Notes: generated by a model from the letters alone, not told the origin. Shown: positions 1 through 13,862, numbered from the stretch's first letter. The stretch: 64,000 bases of DNA from an uncultured Idiomarina sp. (GCA_946885915.1 CAMPHF010000004.1:1-64000), one strand, 5' to 3'. Numbers and translations are program-made.

Positions 1-100
1 CCATTTTAATGGAAATCTCATCGATGTCATGGTTCTATTCTTGGGGGAGAGGTCAGTTAGGTGCTTTACGCTATTTTAGTGCCAGTTAAAGAGTTAACTT

Positions 101-757
101 ATGAAAAAAGTATATTTACTACTAATAGGGCTTAGCGTTGTTGCTACGCTGATGTTTCTCTATTCACCCGAATCACCACTTCCAACCAACGGCATTGAGT
201 TAAATCAACCAGTAGACTCAACAACTACAACTGAAGCTATGGCTCCATTGAATTCGGTAGAACAAATTCCTGAGGAGAGCAAGACATCTATTAAGACTCA
301 ACAACCGTCTGGAGTCACTTTAAAAACCGATGATAAGAGCCAGCTCGACGAATTATCTTCTATAGAAAATCTAATTAATAATCTATCTGCGAACGAAGGT
401 GGCCTATCTGCTACCTCAATCGAAACGGCATTTCGATTAGAAAACTTTGACTCTCTAGTATATCAACTTCAAAGCACCGCAACTAACCAAGAGTTCGAAC
501 AGCAGTTTCGAAATTCGCTCCACGATGTTGCGCAATCCAATAATGGAATATCGCCGAGAAGCATTGGCTGCAATGATGAGGTTTGCGCAGCGGTTATTGA
601 TTATTCCCAACAAGATTCAATTGAACAGTTTTCCGAGGCTCTCATTCAAAAAATTGAGCAACCAATTAGTATTGTTATGCAACCAGTAGAAGTGCAGGGA
701 GTACAAGAGCTAAGAGTTTTATTGAATTACAAGAACGCGAAGATAATTGTGGAATGA
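101..757 (+). CDS. Unrecognised exported or membrane-anchored protein
   Basis: I do not recognise this 218-residue protein. Residues 4-20 form one hydrophobic segment after a short basic start (MKK), so it is either a signal peptide or an N-terminal anchor with the rest outside the cytoplasm. Residues about 35-100 are rich in Ser, Thr, Gln and Glu and look disordered. The C-terminal half appears folded and contains two closely spaced cysteines (CNDEVC, about residues 157-162) that could form a disulfide. Codon use is clearly more AT-rich than in the neighbouring housekeeping genes, which may mean recent acquisition. It faces glmS tail to tail across an inverted repeat. The ATG is the only plausible start, but no strong Shine-Dalgarno sequence is visible. 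Confidence 0.7.
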   Translation: MKKVYLLLIGLSVVATLMFLYSPESPLPTNGIELNQPVDSTTTTEAMAPLNSVEQIPEESKTSIKTQQPSGVTLKTDDKSQLDELSSIENLINNLSANEGGLSATSIETAFRLENFDSLVYQLQSTATNQEFEQQFRNSLHDVAQSNNGISPRSIGCNDEVCAAVIDYSQQDSIEQFSEALIQKIEQPISIVMQPVEVQGVQELRVLLNYKNAKIIVE

Positions 758-784
758 TAAATATCACACATAGATATGGGGTTG

Positions 785-824
785 TTTAAACAATAACCCG
801 CTAAAAAGCAGGTTATTGTTTAAA
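785..824. terminator. 14-bp perfect inverted repeat between convergent genes
   Basis: The arms at 785-798 (TTTAAACAATAACC) and 811-824 are perfect reverse complements around a 12-base loop. The element lies between the ends of the orphan gene and glmS, where a shared bidirectional terminator is expected. Neither side has a long T run, only short ones within the stem, so termination is inferred from position and structure. Confidence 0.5.
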
Positions 825-848
825 GCAGCATATTAGTTAAGTGTATTC

Positions 849-2681
849 CTACTCCACCGTCACCGACTTCGCCAAGTTGCGCGGCTGATCTACATCGGTG
901 CCTTTAATAATGGCTACGAAGTATGAAAGCAACTGCAATGGCAAGGTGTATACGATTGGCGCAATGATCTCGTCACAGTGCGTCACGTTCACCACACGCA
1001 TGGTGTCGTCGCTCTTGAAGTGGGCATCTTTGTCGGCAAACACGTACATAATGCCGCCGCGCGCGCGGACTTCTTCCACGTTCGATTTCAGTTTTTCCAG
1101 CAGCTCGTTATTCGGCGCCACCACAATCACTGGCATTTCAGCATCAATTAGCGCCAGCGGGCCATGCTTTAATTCACCGGCAGCGTAGGCTTCGGCGTGA
1201 ATATAGGAAATTTCTTTTAGCTTCAGCGCACCTTCCATCGCAATAGGGTATTGCGAGCCACGACCTAAGAACAAGCTGTGGTTTTTATCAGCAAACTCAG
1301 GCGCTAAGCTTTCAATTTTATCGCTCAACAACAAAGCTTCTTCAAGCTTAGCTGGTAGCGATTTCAATGCGCTCACCACCTTCGCACGGCGCTCTGCTGG
1401 CATGCCGCGCTGCTCGCCAATGGCCAGCACCAACATCAACAAACCCACCAACTGGGTGGTGAATGCCTTGGTAGAAGCTACACCTATTTCAGTACCGGCA
1501 CGGGTCATAAAGGCTAAATCTGATTCGCGCACCATAGAAGAGGTGGGCACGTTACAAATGGTGAGTGAACCGCGATAGCCCAGCTCTTTGGATAAACGCA
1601 GCGCCGCTAAGGTGTCGGCCGTCTCACCAGATTGCGAAATAGTCACTAACAAACTGTTCGGGTGAACGTGCGATTTGCGGTAACGAAACTCCGAGGCAAT
1701 CTCAACATTGCACGATACACCCGCGAAATCTTCTAGCCAGTAGCGAGCCACCATTCCGGAATGATAAGAGGTGCCACAGGCTACTATTTGCACGTGTTCG
1801 ATATGGTTTAACAGTGCTTGTCCAGCCGGGCCAAAGGCATCTACGGTCACGCCATCGGCATCCAAACGGCCTTCTAGGGCATTACGCACAGCGGTAGGTT
1901 GCTCGTGAATTTCTTTGAGCATAAAGTGGCGGAATTCGCCTTTACCGCCGGCATCATAATTACCGTCTGATTCATGTACTTTGCGCTCAACTTTAGCGCC
2001 ATGTTGGTCGTACACGCTTACCTTGGTACGGGTAATATCGGCCATGTCACCTTCTTCAAGGTACATGAACTTGCGAGTGACCGGTAATAACGCTAATTGA
2101 TCCGACGCAATGAAGTTTTCACCAATGCCTAAGCCAATCACCAATGGGCTACCTGAACGCGCCACTACTAGCCGGCCTGGCTCACGACGATCCATCACCA
2201 CGGTGCCATAGGCGCCTTCTAGCTTACGCACAGCGGCTTGCACGGCCTCAAATAAATCGCTGTGCGTTTTTTGCTCGTGATGCACTAAGTGGCAAATGGT
2301 TTCGGTATCAGTGTCTGAGCGGAACACATAACCCAAACCGCGTAATTTCTCCCGCAACGAGTCATGGTTTTCAATAATGCCGTTATGCACTACGGCAATG
2401 GTATCTTCTGATACGTGTGGGTGAGCATTGGCTTCGGTAACGCCGCCGTGGGTAGCCCAACGGGTGTGGGCAATACCGGTGGTACCAGCTAATGGCTCAT
2501 CGCCAACCGCATCACGCAGCGCTTGCACCTTGCCAGTGCGGCGCACGGTAACAATTTCACCGGCTTCATTCAGCACTGCAAGGCCGGCGGAATCATAACC
2601 GCGGTACTCAAGTCGCTTTAACCCTTCAATCAGAATATCGCTGATCCGACGCTCAGAAGTAGCTCCAACAATTCCACACAT
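849..2681 (-). CDS. glmS: Glutamine--fructose-6-phosphate aminotransferase (isomerizing)
   Basis: GlmS makes glucosamine-6-phosphate from fructose-6-phosphate and glutamine, the first committed step of UDP-GlcNAc synthesis for peptidoglycan and LPS. I place the start at the ATG giving MCGIVGA, because Cys2 becomes the N-terminal nucleophile of the class II amidotransferase domain after Met removal; a longer frame exists upstream but would bury it. RWATHG lies at about residues 74-79, HNGIIEN follows, two SIS sugar-isomerase domains occupy the C-terminal half (SQSGETADT), and the protein ends in the family tail [11 protein letters not shown]. At 610 residues it matches the E. coli length. It starts one base after the glmU stop codon, so the two are almost certainly co-transcribed. 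I see no obvious ribozyme or long leader between them. Confidence 0.98.
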   Translation of the reverse strand: MCGIVGATSERRISDILIEGLKRLEYRGYDSAGLAVLNEAGEIVTVRRTGKVQALRDAVGDEPLAGTTGIAHTRWATHGGVTEANAHPHVSEDTIAVVHNGIIENHDSLREKLRGLGYVFRSDTDTETICHLVHHEQKTHSDLFEAVQAAVRKLEGAYGTVVMDRREPGRLVVARSGSPLVIGLGIGENFIASDQLALLPVTRKFMYLEEGDMADITRTKVSVYDQHGAKVERKVHESDGNYDAGGKGEFRHFMLKEIHEQPTAVRNALEGRLDADGVTVDAFGPAGQALLNHIEHVQIVACGTSYHSGMVARYWLEDFAGVSCNVEIASEFRYRKSHVHPNSLLVTISQSGETADTLAALRLSKELGYRGSLTICNVPTSSMVRESDLAFMTRAGTEIGVASTKAFTTQLVGLLMLVLAIGEQRGMPAERRAKVVSALKSLPAKLEEALLLSDKIESLAPEFADKNHSLFLGRGSQYPIAMEGALKLKEISYIHAEAYAAGELKHGPLALIDAEMPVIVVAPNNELLEKLKSNVEEVRARGGIMYVFADKDAHFKSDDTMRVVNVTHCDEIIAPIVYTLPLQLLSYFVAIIKGTDVDQPRNLAKSVTVE

Positions 2682-2682
2682 A

Positions 2683-4053
2683 CTATTTATTGTCCTTTTT
2701 CTGCGGCCGTTTCCAGCCACGAATGTTGCGCTGTTGTCCGCGCGCCACACCAAGTTCATTATCTTCTATGTTTTTCACCACCGTCGAACCTGCCCCAACG
2801 GTGGCATTTTTGCCAACTCGCACGGGCGCAACTAAAGAGGTATTTGAGCCAATAAAGGCGCCGTCATCTATTTGAGTAAGGTGTTTGTTCACCCCATCAT
2901 AATTACAAGTAATGGTACCAGCACCAATGTTCACGCCGGCACCAATATCGGCATCGCCAATATAAGTTAAATGGCTGGCTTTACTGCCCGGACCTAATCT
3001 AGACTTTTTAATTTCAACAAAGTTGCCCACTTGGGCACCATCGGCAAGTTCCGCTTTCGGTCGCAGGCGGGCAAAAGGTCCAACTTGGCAATCCGCACCC
3101 ACGCTCGCCTCTTCAACAATTGAATGCGCTTTGATACGAGTGTTAGCGCCAATGCTGCAATTGCGCAAAATACAGCCAGGCTCAATGACGACGCCATCGC
3201 CGAGTTTCACGCGGCCTTCAAATACCACATTAATATCGATAGTAACTTCTTCGCCACAATCCACTTGGCCACGAATATCTATGCGGGCAGGGTCCATTAA
3301 AGTAGCACCACTGAGCATGAGAGCTTCAGCTTGCCGCCGCTGCCAAGCACGCTCAAGCACGGCTAGCTGCACCCGGTTGTTTGCGCCTTCCACCTCGGCC
3401 AATTCTTGAGGTTGTGCGGTCGCAATTTGCACACCTTCGCTGGCGGCCATGGCCACAATATCCGTTAGGTAATATTCACCTTGAGCGTTGTCATTCGACA
3501 ACTTACTCAGCCAGCGTTTGAGCGCACCGCCATTAGCGACCAGCATGCCGGTGTTCACTTCGGTAATCCGCAGTTGCTCGACCGACGCATCTTTTTGCTC
3601 AACAATACCAACGACTTGGCCGCTCGCATTTCGCAAAATACGGCCATAACCAGTGGGCTCTGCCAAGGTAACGGTTAATAGCGCCAAATCAGTGGCTGCC
3701 GCTTGGCTTAACAGTTGTTTTAAGGTGCTGGCGCGGGTAAGCGGCACATCACCGTATAGAATTAATACTTGATCTTGGCTATGCAGGTAATCCATCACCT
3801 GTTGCACGGCATGGCCTGTACCAAGTTGCTCGCGCTGTTCTATCCAGCTCAGGCTGTCGTCGTTTACGCGCTCTTTTAATACATCGCCACCATGGCCGTA
3901 CACCACATGAATAGCCTCGGGCGCTAGCGTTTTTGCCGTATCTAGCACATGTTGCACCATAGGTTTATGGGCAACAGGATGCAGCACTTTAGGCAAGCTC
4001 GATTTCATTCGAGTGCCTTTGCCGGCCGCTAAAACCACCACGCGTAATGTCAT
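2683..4053 (-). CDS. glmU: Bifunctional UDP-N-acetylglucosamine pyrophosphorylase / glucosamine-1-phosphate acetyltransferase
   Basis: GlmU acetylates glucosamine-1-phosphate and then couples it to UTP, giving UDP-GlcNAc. The N-terminal nucleotidyltransferase domain opens with LAAGKGTRM and the K-V-L-H segment. The C-terminal third is a left-handed beta-helix of hexapeptide repeats containing the NFVEIKKS and [15 protein letters not shown] stretches of the acetyltransferase site. I prefer the ATG at 4053 (456 residues, the E. coli length) over an in-frame GTG at 4065, because GAAGAG sits at a usable distance from the ATG but directly abuts the GTG. It is the first gene of the glmU-glmS pair and is separated from the atp operon by that operon's terminator. 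Confidence 0.97.
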   Translation of the reverse strand: MTLRVVVLAAGKGTRMKSSLPKVLHPVAHKPMVQHVLDTAKTLAPEAIHVVYGHGGDVLKERVNDDSLSWIEQREQLGTGHAVQQVMDYLHSQDQVLILYGDVPLTRASTLKQLLSQAAATDLALLTVTLAEPTGYGRILRNASGQVVGIVEQKDASVEQLRITEVNTGMLVANGGALKRWLSKLSNDNAQGEYYLTDIVAMAASEGVQIATAQPQELAEVEGANNRVQLAVLERAWQRRQAEALMLSGATLMDPARIDIRGQVDCGEEVTIDINVVFEGRVKLGDGVVIEPGCILRNCSIGANTRIKAHSIVEEASVGADCQVGPFARLRPKAELADGAQVGNFVEIKKSRLGPGSKASHLTYIGDADIGAGVNIGAGTITCNYDGVNKHLTQIDDGAFIGSNTSLVAPVRVGKNATVGAGSTVVKNIEDNELGVARGQQRNIRGWKRPQKKDNK

Positions 4054-4090
4054 GAATCCATCCACTCTTCATCGTTAATAAAACGTGCTT

Positions 4091-4119
4091 ATCATAGCGC
4101 TTTTTTTCAGCACGTTCAG
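4091..4119 (-). promoter_or_regulatory. Candidate sigma-70 promoter of glmUS, overlapped by an inverted repeat
   Basis: On the minus strand CTGAAC (4119-4114) and TATGAT (4096-4091) are separated by 17 bases, a good -10 with a partial -35, about 40 bases upstream of the glmU ATG. An 8-bp perfect inverted repeat, AACGTGCT at 4082-4089 and AGCACGTT at 4109-4116, brackets the spacer and -10, as an operator might. This is pattern evidence only. Confidence 0.35.
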
Positions 4120-4152
4120 CCGTGTTTACGGTGCTTTATGAAAAACGCTGAG

Positions 4153-4191
4153 AAAAAAAAGACCCGCCTAGGTGTTTATCTGGCAGGTCTT
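4153..4191 (-). terminator. Rho-independent terminator of the atp operon
   Basis: Read on the minus strand downstream of atpC, AAGACCTGCC (4191-4182) pairs with GGCGGGTCTT (4168-4159) with one G-U wobble around a 13-base loop, followed by a run of T. This is a textbook intrinsic terminator that separates the atp operon from glmUS. Confidence 0.88.
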
Positions 4192-4225
4192 ATCATTGTG
4201 GTATTCACAAAAGTGCAGGGGCGAA

Positions 4226-4642
4226 TTACTTACGTAATTTACGAATAATCTGCAACTGCGCCACCGCCCGAGCCAATTCGGCCGCGGCTTCAGCGTAGCT
4301 AAGGTCTGAACTAGAATCTGAAATAGCTTGTTGCGCACGTTGTTGTGCGGCAATCGCAGCTTGCTCATCTAGTTCATCGCCTCGTACTGCCGTGTCGGCC
4401 AGTACGATAACGTTATTCGGTTGCACTTCTAGCACACCACCGGCTACGTAAATAATATCTTCACCGCCGTCGGCTTTCACCATGCGAACCATACCAGGCT
4501 TCAACATAGTCAAAAGCGGCGCGTGACCTGGGTAAATACCCAGCTCACCTTCGCTACCGGTCACTTGCACGGTTTCTACTAAGCCAGAAAATAATTTCTG
4601 CTCGGCACTTACCACGTCAAGCTGTACAGTTTTAGCCGCCAT
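4226..4642 (-). CDS. atpC: ATP synthase F1 epsilon subunit
   Basis: The epsilon subunit belongs to the central stalk of F1 and can inhibit ATP hydrolysis. The 138 residues show the N-terminal beta-sandwich ([15 protein letters not shown], then the [12 protein letters not shown] signature at about residues 30-41) and a C-terminal helical hairpin rich in Ala, Gln and Arg. It is the last gene of the operon, 16 bases after atpD, and is followed by a clear terminator. Confidence 0.97.
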   Translation of the reverse strand: MAAKTVQLDVVSAEQKLFSGLVETVQVTGSEGELGIYPGHAPLLTMLKPGMVRMVKADGGEDIIYVAGGVLEVQPNNVIVLADTAVRGDELDEQAAIAAQQRAQQAISDSSSDLSYAEAAAELARAVAQLQIIRKLRK

Positions 4643-4658
4643 TTAGACCTCCCGGTAC

Positions 4659-6083
<1,425 letters not shown>

Positions 6084-6950
6084 TTATACCGCTTCGGCGC
6101 CGGAAACAATTTCCGAAATCTCTTGGGTGATCGCTGCTTGACGGGCTTTGTTGTAAACCAGTTGCAGCTGATCGATAAGATCTTCAGCGTTATCCGTTGC
6201 GGCTTTCATCGCAACCATACGTGCGGCCTGTTCACTCGCAATATTGTCGACCACGCCTTGGTATACCTGGGCTTCAACGAAGCGTCGAATTAAGGTATCC
6301 AAAATGGCTTCAGGTGCAGGCTCGTACAAGTAGTCCCAGCTTCCTGACTGCACTTCTTCAGCTACTTCAGTAGCTGGTAATGGCAGCAGTTGCGCAATGG
6401 TTGGCTCTTGCTTCATGGTGTTCACAAACTTGTTGTAAACCACATAAAGCGTGTCCAATTTGCCTTCATCAAAGGCATCTAACATGACTTGTACGGTACC
6501 GAGCACATCCGCCACCGTTGGCTTATCACTTAAGCCTGACGTTTGAGCGAGCAAGCGACCGCCGAAGCGTTTAAAGAAACCGGTGGCCTTGTTACCAATG
6601 GCTGCAAAGTCAACTTCAATGCCGGCATCACGGTTTGCTTTAGCATGCTTTACCACAGCTTTAAATTCGTTGCTGTTCAAGCCGCCACACAAACCACGGT
6701 CCGTTGAAATGACGATATAGCCAACACGCTTCACTTCGCGCGCATCCAAGTAAGGATGGCGATACTCTAAGTTTCCGCGGGCAACATGGCCGATCACTGA
6801 GCGAATGGCATCGGCATACGGACGACTCTGCGCCATCCGTTCCTGCGCCTTTTTCATCTTCGACGCAGCGACCATTTCCATCGCACTGGTGATCTTCTGA
6901 GTATTGTTAATACTCCCGATCTTGGTTTTAATCTCTTTACCGCCGGCCAT
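6084..6950 (-). CDS. atpG: ATP synthase F1 gamma subunit
   Basis: The gamma subunit is the rotating central shaft that couples Fo rotation to F1 catalysis. At 288 residues it is essentially the E. coli length. The conserved N-terminal coiled coil ([20 protein letters not shown], residues 5-24), the [12 protein letters not shown] motif (about residues 81-92) and the C-terminal helix ([16 protein letters not shown] type, here [16 protein letters not shown]) are all present. It sits in the standard position between atpA and atpD, with a 39-base gap before atpD. Confidence 0.98.
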   Translation of the reverse strand: MAGGKEIKTKIGSINNTQKITSAMEMVAASKMKKAQERMAQSRPYADAIRSVIGHVARGNLEYRHPYLDAREVKRVGYIVISTDRGLCGGLNSNEFKAVVKHAKANRDAGIEVDFAAIGNKATGFFKRFGGRLLAQTSGLSDKPTVADVLGTVQVMLDAFDEGKLDTLYVVYNKFVNTMKQEPTIAQLLPLPATEVAEEVQSGSWDYLYEPAPEAILDTLIRRFVEAQVYQGVVDNIASEQAARMVAMKAATDNAEDLIDQLQLVYNKARQAAITQEISEIVSGAEAV

Positions 6951-7007
6951 GACTAATCTCCTGTTAACTTAACGACATCGGCCACCTGCAAGCAGGCGGC
7001 CTCGTAA

Positions 7008-8549
7008 TTACCAAGATTGAGTTTTCTTAAACTTGGTTAACGCGTCTTTTAAAGTCGCGTCGATGTCGTCGTTAAAGTTGCCAGTTTTATCAATATCAGC
7101 CATGAACTCAGCGTGTTCGCTCCGCATGTACGAGATTAGCGCACGTTCGAAGTCGAGGATTTTGCTTTGCTCAACGTCTTTCAAGAAGCCTTTTTCTACC
7201 GCGTAGATAGAAACGGCCATGTCAGCAACGCTCATCGGCTCATATTGGTTTTGTTTCATCAGCTCGGTCACACGTTGACCGTGCTCTAACTGGGCGCGCG
7301 TGGCTTCATCAAGGTCAGAAGCGAACTGAGCGAAAGCCGCCAATTCACGATACTGAGCCAAGGCCAAACGAATACCACCACCTAATTTCTTGATGATTTT
7401 CGTTTGTGCTGCACCACCAACCCGCGATACCGAGATACCTGCGTTTACTGCAGGACGGATACCAGAGTTGAACAAGTCAGTTTCTAAGAAGATCTGACCG
7501 TCGGTGATTGAAATCACGTTAGTTGGTACGAACGCTGATACGTCACCCGCTTGGGTTTCAATGATAGGTAACGCGGTTAACGAACCGGTTTTACCTTTCA
7601 CTTCACCATTGGTGAATTTCTCAACGTAGTCAGCATTTACCCGTGCTGCACGCTCAAGTAGGCGTGAGTGTAGATAGAATACGTCACCAGGGTAAGCTTC
7701 ACGGCCCGGCGGACGGCGTAGCAACAATGAAATTTGACGATAAGCAACGGCTTGCTTAGACAAATCATCGTATACGATTAACGCGTCTTCACCACGGTCA
7801 CGGAAGTATTCGCCCATGGTACAGCCAGAGTAGGCTGCCAAATACTGCAATGCTGCTGATTCAGAAGCAGAGGCAGCAACTACGATGGTGTTTTCCAACG
7901 CGCCGTGCTCTTCTAACTTACGTACCACGCTTGCAATGGTAGAGGCTTTTTGGCCAATCGCGACGTACACACATTTAATACCAGAACCTTTCTGGTTAAT
8001 AATGGCGTCTACCGCGAGGGCAGTTTTACCGGTTTGACGGTCGCCGATAACCAACTCACGCTGGCCGCGACCGATTGGAATCATTGCATCGATTGATTTG
8101 TAACCAGTTTGTACTGGCTGATCAACCGATTGACGCTCGATAACGCCCGGTGCAATTTTCTCAACCGGCTCAAATCCGTCAGCTTCAATCGGACCTTTAC
8201 CGTCGATTGGTTCACCTAAGGTGTTCACCACTCGGCCTAACAAATTACGACCTACTGGCACTTCTAAAATACGACCAGTAGATTTTACTTTTACGCCTTC
8301 TTGTAAATCTGCGTATGGGCCCATAACAACGGCGCCAACAGAGTCACGTTCAAGGTTCAAAGCGATAGCGTAACGATTACCAGGTAGCTCAATCATTTCG
8401 CCTTGCATACAGTCGGCAAGGCCATGTACGCGAATGATACCGTCGGTTACAGAAACGATAGTACCTTCGTTACGAGCTTCACTGACCACTTCGAACTGTT
8501 CAATTCGTTTTTTGATCAGCTCTGCGATTTCATTTGAATTCAGTTGCAT
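7008..8549 (-). CDS. atpA: ATP synthase F1 alpha subunit
   Basis: This is the non-catalytic nucleotide-binding subunit of F1. It carries the Walker A motif GDRQTGKTA near residue 170 and the alpha signature around [15 protein letters not shown] choose the ATG giving [12 protein letters not shown] (513 residues, identical in length to E. coli) over an in-frame GTG six bases upstream, because GGGGA lies 7 bases before the ATG. It follows atpH after a short gap in the conserved gene order. Confidence 0.98.
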   Translation of the reverse strand: MQLNSNEIAELIKKRIEQFEVVSEARNEGTIVSVTDGIIRVHGLADCMQGEMIELPGNRYAIALNLERDSVGAVVMGPYADLQEGVKVKSTGRILEVPVGRNLLGRVVNTLGEPIDGKGPIEADGFEPVEKIAPGVIERQSVDQPVQTGYKSIDAMIPIGRGQRELVIGDRQTGKTALAVDAIINQKGSGIKCVYVAIGQKASTIASVVRKLEEHGALENTIVVAASASESAALQYLAAYSGCTMGEYFRDRGEDALIVYDDLSKQAVAYRQISLLLRRPPGREAYPGDVFYLHSRLLERAARVNADYVEKFTNGEVKGKTGSLTALPIIETQAGDVSAFVPTNVISITDGQIFLETDLFNSGIRPAVNAGISVSRVGGAAQTKIIKKLGGGIRLALAQYRELAAFAQFASDLDEATRAQLEHGQRVTELMKQNQYEPMSVADMAVSIYAVEKGFLKDVEQSKILDFERALISYMRSEHAEFMADIDKTGNFNDDIDATLKDALTKFKKTQSW

Positions 8550-8563
8550 GCTCACATCCCCAA

Positions 8564-9097
8564 TTAGGATTGCAGTGCGTGTGCAAGCCGGTTTAGCTTG
8601 CCGCGCACAGTGCCGTCAATGACGGTGTCGCCGGCTTTAATCATTAAGCCGCTAACAATACTGGCGTCAACACTGCAATTCAGCTTAACTTTGCGTGAAA
8701 AACGTTTTTCCAACGTTTTCGCTAGATCATCCTGCTGCTTTTTCGTCAATTTCACCGCGGAGGTAACTTCTACCGCAATTTCTTTGTCGTACTCAGCACG
8801 TAGTTCAGCGAACAAGGCTTCTACAGCAGGGAGTGCTTTCAAACGGCCGTTTTCAGCCATCACCCGTAGCAAGTTTTGGCCTTTTTCATCCAACTGCTCA
8901 CCACACACACCCAAGAATACTTGGACTTTTTTCTCTAGCGTTTCTGCACTGCTTAAAAATGCAGCCATGTTGGCGTCGGCAGACACAGCGGCCGCAAACA
9001 CCAACATTTCATGCCATTTTTCTACAGCGCTTTGTTCCAATGCAAAATCAAAAGCTGCTTTTGCATAGGGGCGAGCAACGGTAGTCAATTCTGACAT
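8564..9097 (-). CDS. atpH: ATP synthase F1 delta subunit
   Basis: The delta subunit joins the peripheral stalk to the top of F1. At 177 residues it matches E. coli. The N-terminal helical domain starts [19 protein letters not shown] and the C-terminal part contains the family segment [22 protein letters not shown] prefer the internal ATG over a GTG six bases upstream because AAAGGGG is better placed for it. It lies between atpF and atpA, with short gaps on both sides. Confidence 0.96.
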   Translation of the reverse strand: MSELTTVARPYAKAAFDFALEQSAVEKWHEMLVFAAAVSADANMAAFLSSAETLEKKVQVFLGVCGEQLDEKGQNLLRVMAENGRLKALPAVEALFAELRAEYDKEIAVEVTSAVKLTKKQQDDLAKTLEKRFSRKVKLNCSVDASIVSGLMIKAGDTVIDGTVRGKLNRLAHALQS

Positions 9098-9115
9098 TTG
9101 CACAAACCCCTTTGA

Positions 9116-9586
9116 TTAAAGTTCAGCGACCAGTTTTTCAACGATGTCACTGTGAGCGCTCTTATCGATCTCACGCCCAATAATTTTCTCTGCACCAGCG
9201 ACCGCTAAAATAGCGACCTGCTTGCGGAGCTCTTCACGAACACGGTTACGCTCGGTGTCTAACTCAGCTCGACCAGCCGCCACGATTTTCTCGCGCTCTT
9301 CTTGGCCACGTTGAGTTTCTTCTTCAACCAGCTTCGCCGCCCGCTTTTTAGCTTGCTCAATAATCTGAGCAGCCTCAGCTTTCGCTTCATTTAGCTCTTC
9401 AGCAATTTTCGCTTGGGCAATTTCTAGGTCTTTTTCAGCACGTTCACCGGCTGCCAAACCATCAGCAATTTTCTGCTGACGATCTTCAATCGCTTTGATT
9501 AATGGCGGCCATACGAACTTCATGCAAAACAGCACAAAGACGATAAACGCGATTAATTCGCCTAACAGGGTCATGTTTAAGTTCAT
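9116..9586 (-). CDS. atpF: ATP synthase Fo subunit b
   Basis: Subunit b forms the peripheral stator stalk. A single N-terminal transmembrane helix (about residues 8-26, [19 protein letters not shown]) is followed by a long charged coiled coil rich in Ala, Glu, Lys and Arg that reaches the C terminus. The length of 156 residues is exactly that of E. coli. The start is preceded by a GGAGGG-type Shine-Dalgarno sequence (minus strand of 9590-9599). Confidence 0.97.
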   Translation of the reverse strand: MNLNMTLLGELIAFIVFVLFCMKFVWPPLIKAIEDRQQKIADGLAAGERAEKDLEIAQAKIAEELNEAKAEAAQIIEQAKKRAAKLVEEETQRGQEEREKIVAAGRAELDTERNRVREELRKQVAILAVAGAEKIIGREIDKSAHSDIVEKLVAEL

Positions 9587-9635
9587 GTACCCACCCTCCT
9601 ATTCGTTCAGTTAAGTCGAAATGGTGTATCGAGCC

Positions 9636-9917
<282 letters not shown>

Positions 9918-9924
9918 TTAAAGC

Positions 9925-11185
<1,261 letters not shown>

Positions 11186-11363
11186 GCCTAAATTACCCCT
11201 ACTTAAAACTCGCGCCAGTATAAAGATCTGGCCTAGAAATGCAACCATAATCGGTTGCAAAAGCACGGATCATAAGCGCTCAACAAATGCTTAACAGCGC
11301 TGAACACCTGTACGCTCAGGCACTTGCGCTTGCCTTATAAATGATGAAAAAACTGTTGCTTTT

Positions 11364-12311
11364 TTACGCGTCTGGGGTGTGCCCAAGGTGGGCGAGAATA
11401 CCATCAAGCTCGTCAAGGCTGCTGTAGCTAATCACCACTTTGCCTTTACCTTTACGCCCATGGTTAATGTTGACCGGGGCACCAAAACGCTCGGATAAGT
11501 GCCGCTCGAGGTGCTGTATATCCTTATCAGGATTAGCTTTGGTAGTGGCTTTTTCTGGTTCAAGCGCGCGCCGAACCAGTTTTTCGGCTTCGCGAACAGT
11601 GAGCGCCTTGGCAGCAATAGTGCGCGCCTGCTCACACTGCTGATCGCCTTGAAGGGCAAGTAATAATTTGGCATGGCCTAGTTCAATATCACCGCGCTCC
11701 AGCAACACTTTTACTTCTTGCTCAAGATTATTTAAACGCAATAAGTTGGTCACTGTGGCGCGTGATTTACCCACCGCTTCAGCAACTTCTTGGTGGGTTA
11801 ATTGGAACTCATCGAGTAGCCGCTGTAATGCGGTTGCCTCTTCCATCGCATTTAAATCTTCGCGCTGAATGTTCTCAATTAACGCAATAGCAACTGCTGC
11901 TTCGTCAGGAACTGCTTTGATCAGGCAGGGTACGTCAGCCAAGCGCGCCATTTGGGCAGCGCGCCAACGCCGTTCACCGGCAATAATTTCGTAAGTAATG
12001 TGGCCATCAGCTTCACCCACCGGGCGTACGACGATGGGTTGAATAATACCTTGGGCTTTCACCGATGACGCTAAATCTTCCAAGGCCTCGGGGGACATGT
12101 CTTTACGCGGTTGATATTTGCCTGGCTGGAGCCATTCAATCGGTAATTTTTGCAGCTCACCTTGTAGCTGCTGACCAGCAACTTCCGCGGTAACATAAGT
12201 ACCTTCGGCTGCTGCGGTAGCGGCGCTCGTGGCCGTTGTTTGAGTGGCGTTTGAATTGCTTGAAAGCAATGCATCTAGGCCGCGTCCGAGCCCACGTTTT
12301 TTCACCGACAT
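11364..12311 (-). CDS. parB: Chromosome partitioning protein ParB
   Basis: ParB is the CTP-dependent DNA clamp that loads at parS and spreads to form the partition complex. The 315-residue protein starts MSVKKRGLGRGLDALL, the typical ParA-interacting N terminus. The ParB/Srx domain contains GERRWRA and ENIQRED, followed by a helix-turn-helix (THQEVAEAVGKSRATVTNLL) that reads parS and a C-terminal dimerisation domain. I prefer the ATG at 12311 (AAGGAAT upstream) over a start ten codons earlier. Two matching parS sites lie in recF, about 23 kb away. It is in an operon with parA. Confidence 0.97.
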   Translation of the reverse strand: MSVKKRGLGRGLDALLSSNSNATQTTATSAATAAAEGTYVTAEVAGQQLQGELQKLPIEWLQPGKYQPRKDMSPEALEDLASSVKAQGIIQPIVVRPVGEADGHITYEIIAGERRWRAAQMARLADVPCLIKAVPDEAAVAIALIENIQREDLNAMEEATALQRLLDEFQLTHQEVAEAVGKSRATVTNLLRLNNLEQEVKVLLERGDIELGHAKLLLALQGDQQCEQARTIAAKALTVREAEKLVRRALEPEKATTKANPDKDIQHLERHLSERFGAPVNINHGRKGKGKVVISYSSLDELDGILAHLGHTPDA

Positions 12312-12350
12312 AAGCGTATTATTCCTTTCTCGGCGCCGCACTCGCGGCGC

Positions 12351-13148
12351 TTAAGCTTCTGCTGCTTGCGTTATTTTTGATTGTTGTTCAGCGCGCCGAA
12401 TAAGCTCGCCTGCAAGGGCCAAATAAGCTTTGGCTCCGGTAGAGGTTTTATCATAGTACATGGCCGGCGCACCAAAACTAGGGGCTTCCGCTAAACGCAC
12501 GTTACGGGGAATAACGGTCCGGTACACTTTATCGCCAAAATGCGCTTTTAACTGTTCCGACACGTCATTGGCCAACCGATTACGCGGATCGTACATAGTC
12601 CGCAAAATACCCTCAATCGAAAGTTGCGGATTCACCACATTTGCCAACCGCTCAATGGTATCCATTAATGCCGTTAAACCTTCAAGTGCATAATACTCAC
12701 ACTGCATCGGGACCAATATAGAGTCCGCAGCGGCCATGGCATTTACGGTCAACATATTTAACGAAGGCGGACAATCAATGAAAATAAAATCGTAGTTATC
12801 CACCACACTTTTCAACGCATTGCGTAAGCGTAATTCGCGCGCAAACACTTCCATTAGTTTAATTTCGGCGGCGGTAACGTCGGCATTGGCGGCAATTAGG
12901 TGATATTTGCCGTTGGTATCGGTCACGATAACTTGTTTTGCTGGGGTTTCATCGACCAGCAGTTCATACACAGTGTTTTCGACGTCGTATTTATCGACGC
13001 CACTGCCCATAGTGGCGTTGCCTTGCGGATCGAGATCAATAAGCAATACTTTACGCCGTGTGGCCGCCATAGATGCAGCTAAATTGACGGCCGTTGTGGT
13101 TTTACCGACGCCACCTTTTTGATTTGCGATTGCAATAATTTTAGCCAC
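12351..13148 (-). CDS. parA: Chromosome partitioning ATPase ParA
   Basis: ParA is a Walker-type ATPase whose DNA-bound gradient moves ParB-parS complexes. The deviant Walker A motif KGGVGKTT is at about residues 10-17, the FIDCPPSLN segment carries Walker B, and the protein is 265 residues long. I start at a GTG giving VAKIIAIANQKGG. Upstream in-frame TTG codons would add a few unconserved residues. It lies between rsmG and parB, the usual arrangement next to origins. Confidence 0.97.
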   Translation of the reverse strand: MAKIIAIANQKGGVGKTTTAVNLAASMAATRRKVLLIDLDPQGNATMGSGVDKYDVENTVYELLVDETPAKQVIVTDTNGKYHLIAANADVTAAEIKLMEVFARELRLRNALKSVVDNYDFIFIDCPPSLNMLTVNAMAAADSILVPMQCEYYALEGLTALMDTIERLANVVNPQLSIEGILRTMYDPRNRLANDVSEQLKAHFGDKVYRTVIPRNVRLAEAPSFGAPAMYYDKTSTGAKAYLALAGELIRRAEQQSKITQAAEA

Positions 13149-13171
13149 GGACCTACACCTCAATGTAATTA

Positions 13172-13825
13172 TTATGCTGCCGACAAAATGATTAAATGTC
13201 GGGCGGCGTCAACCCCGGGAACCTGCAGTTTCTCGCTTTTAAGTAACTGATAAGGCGCCGGTAATTGTGCCAATTCTGCGGTTGGGTAAATGCCCTTTAG
13301 CGCATAAAACTTACCTTGTTGTGCTGGTAAATGCGCGCACCAGGAAAGCATATCATTCAATGATGCAAAGGCTCTACTGATGACTCCATCGAACCCAACT
13401 TCAGGATTATATTCCTCTACTCTGGACTGTACCGCAATGACATTTTCGAGCTTTAACTCATGACAAACTTGTCGAATAAATCGGATCCTTTTGCCTAAGC
13501 TATCGAGCAACACAAATTGCTTATCCGGCATAGCTATGGCCAACGGTAAGCCTGGTAAGCCCGGCCCAGTTCCCACATCAATAAAACGGGAACCCTGTAA
13601 ATGCGGTAATACCACTAAACTATCACAAACATGGCGTGCCAACATCTGTGCTGGATCGCGCACCGAGGTAAGATTATAGGCTTTGTTCCATTTATTGAGC
13701 AGCGCAACTAGCTGTAGCAATTGCTGTTGCTGATGCGCGGTAAGCTCAATGTGTTGCGCTTGTAATTGTTGATAAAGCGCAGGCCACGCCTGCATCCATG
13801 CTGTTGACTGTTGAGCGCCTGCCAT
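13172..13825 (-). CDS. rsmG: 16S rRNA (guanine-527-N7)-methyltransferase
   Basis: RsmG methylates N7 of G527 in the 530 loop of 16S rRNA, using S-adenosylmethionine. The 217-residue protein has the SAM-binding glycine loop [16 protein letters not shown] followed by an acidic strand (FVLLDS), and the conserved N-terminal segment [17 protein letters not shown]. It follows mnmG and precedes parA, matching the conserved mnmG-rsmG-parA-parB order. Confidence 0.97.
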   Translation of the reverse strand: MAGAQQSTAWMQAWPALYQQLQAQHIELTAHQQQQLLQLVALLNKWNKAYNLTSVRDPAQMLARHVCDSLVVLPHLQGSRFIDVGTGPGLPGLPLAIAMPDKQFVLLDSLGKRIRFIRQVCHELKLENVIAVQSRVEEYNPEVGFDGVISRAFASLNDMLSWCAHLPAQQGKFYALKGIYPTAELAQLPAPYQLLKSEKLQVPGVDAARHLIILSAA

Positions 13826-13862
13826 GCTGAATCCTATGCTGTACGGCTATATTTACTAATGA

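Noticed and set aside
1..100. Gene or RNA at the left edge
   Set aside because: No open frame or structural RNA feature is recognisable in the 100 bases before the first gene.
849..2759. Longer glmS version with 26 extra N-terminal residues
   Set aside because: It would hide the catalytic Cys that must be at the N terminus after Met removal and overlaps glmU; the ATG at 2681 fits the family.
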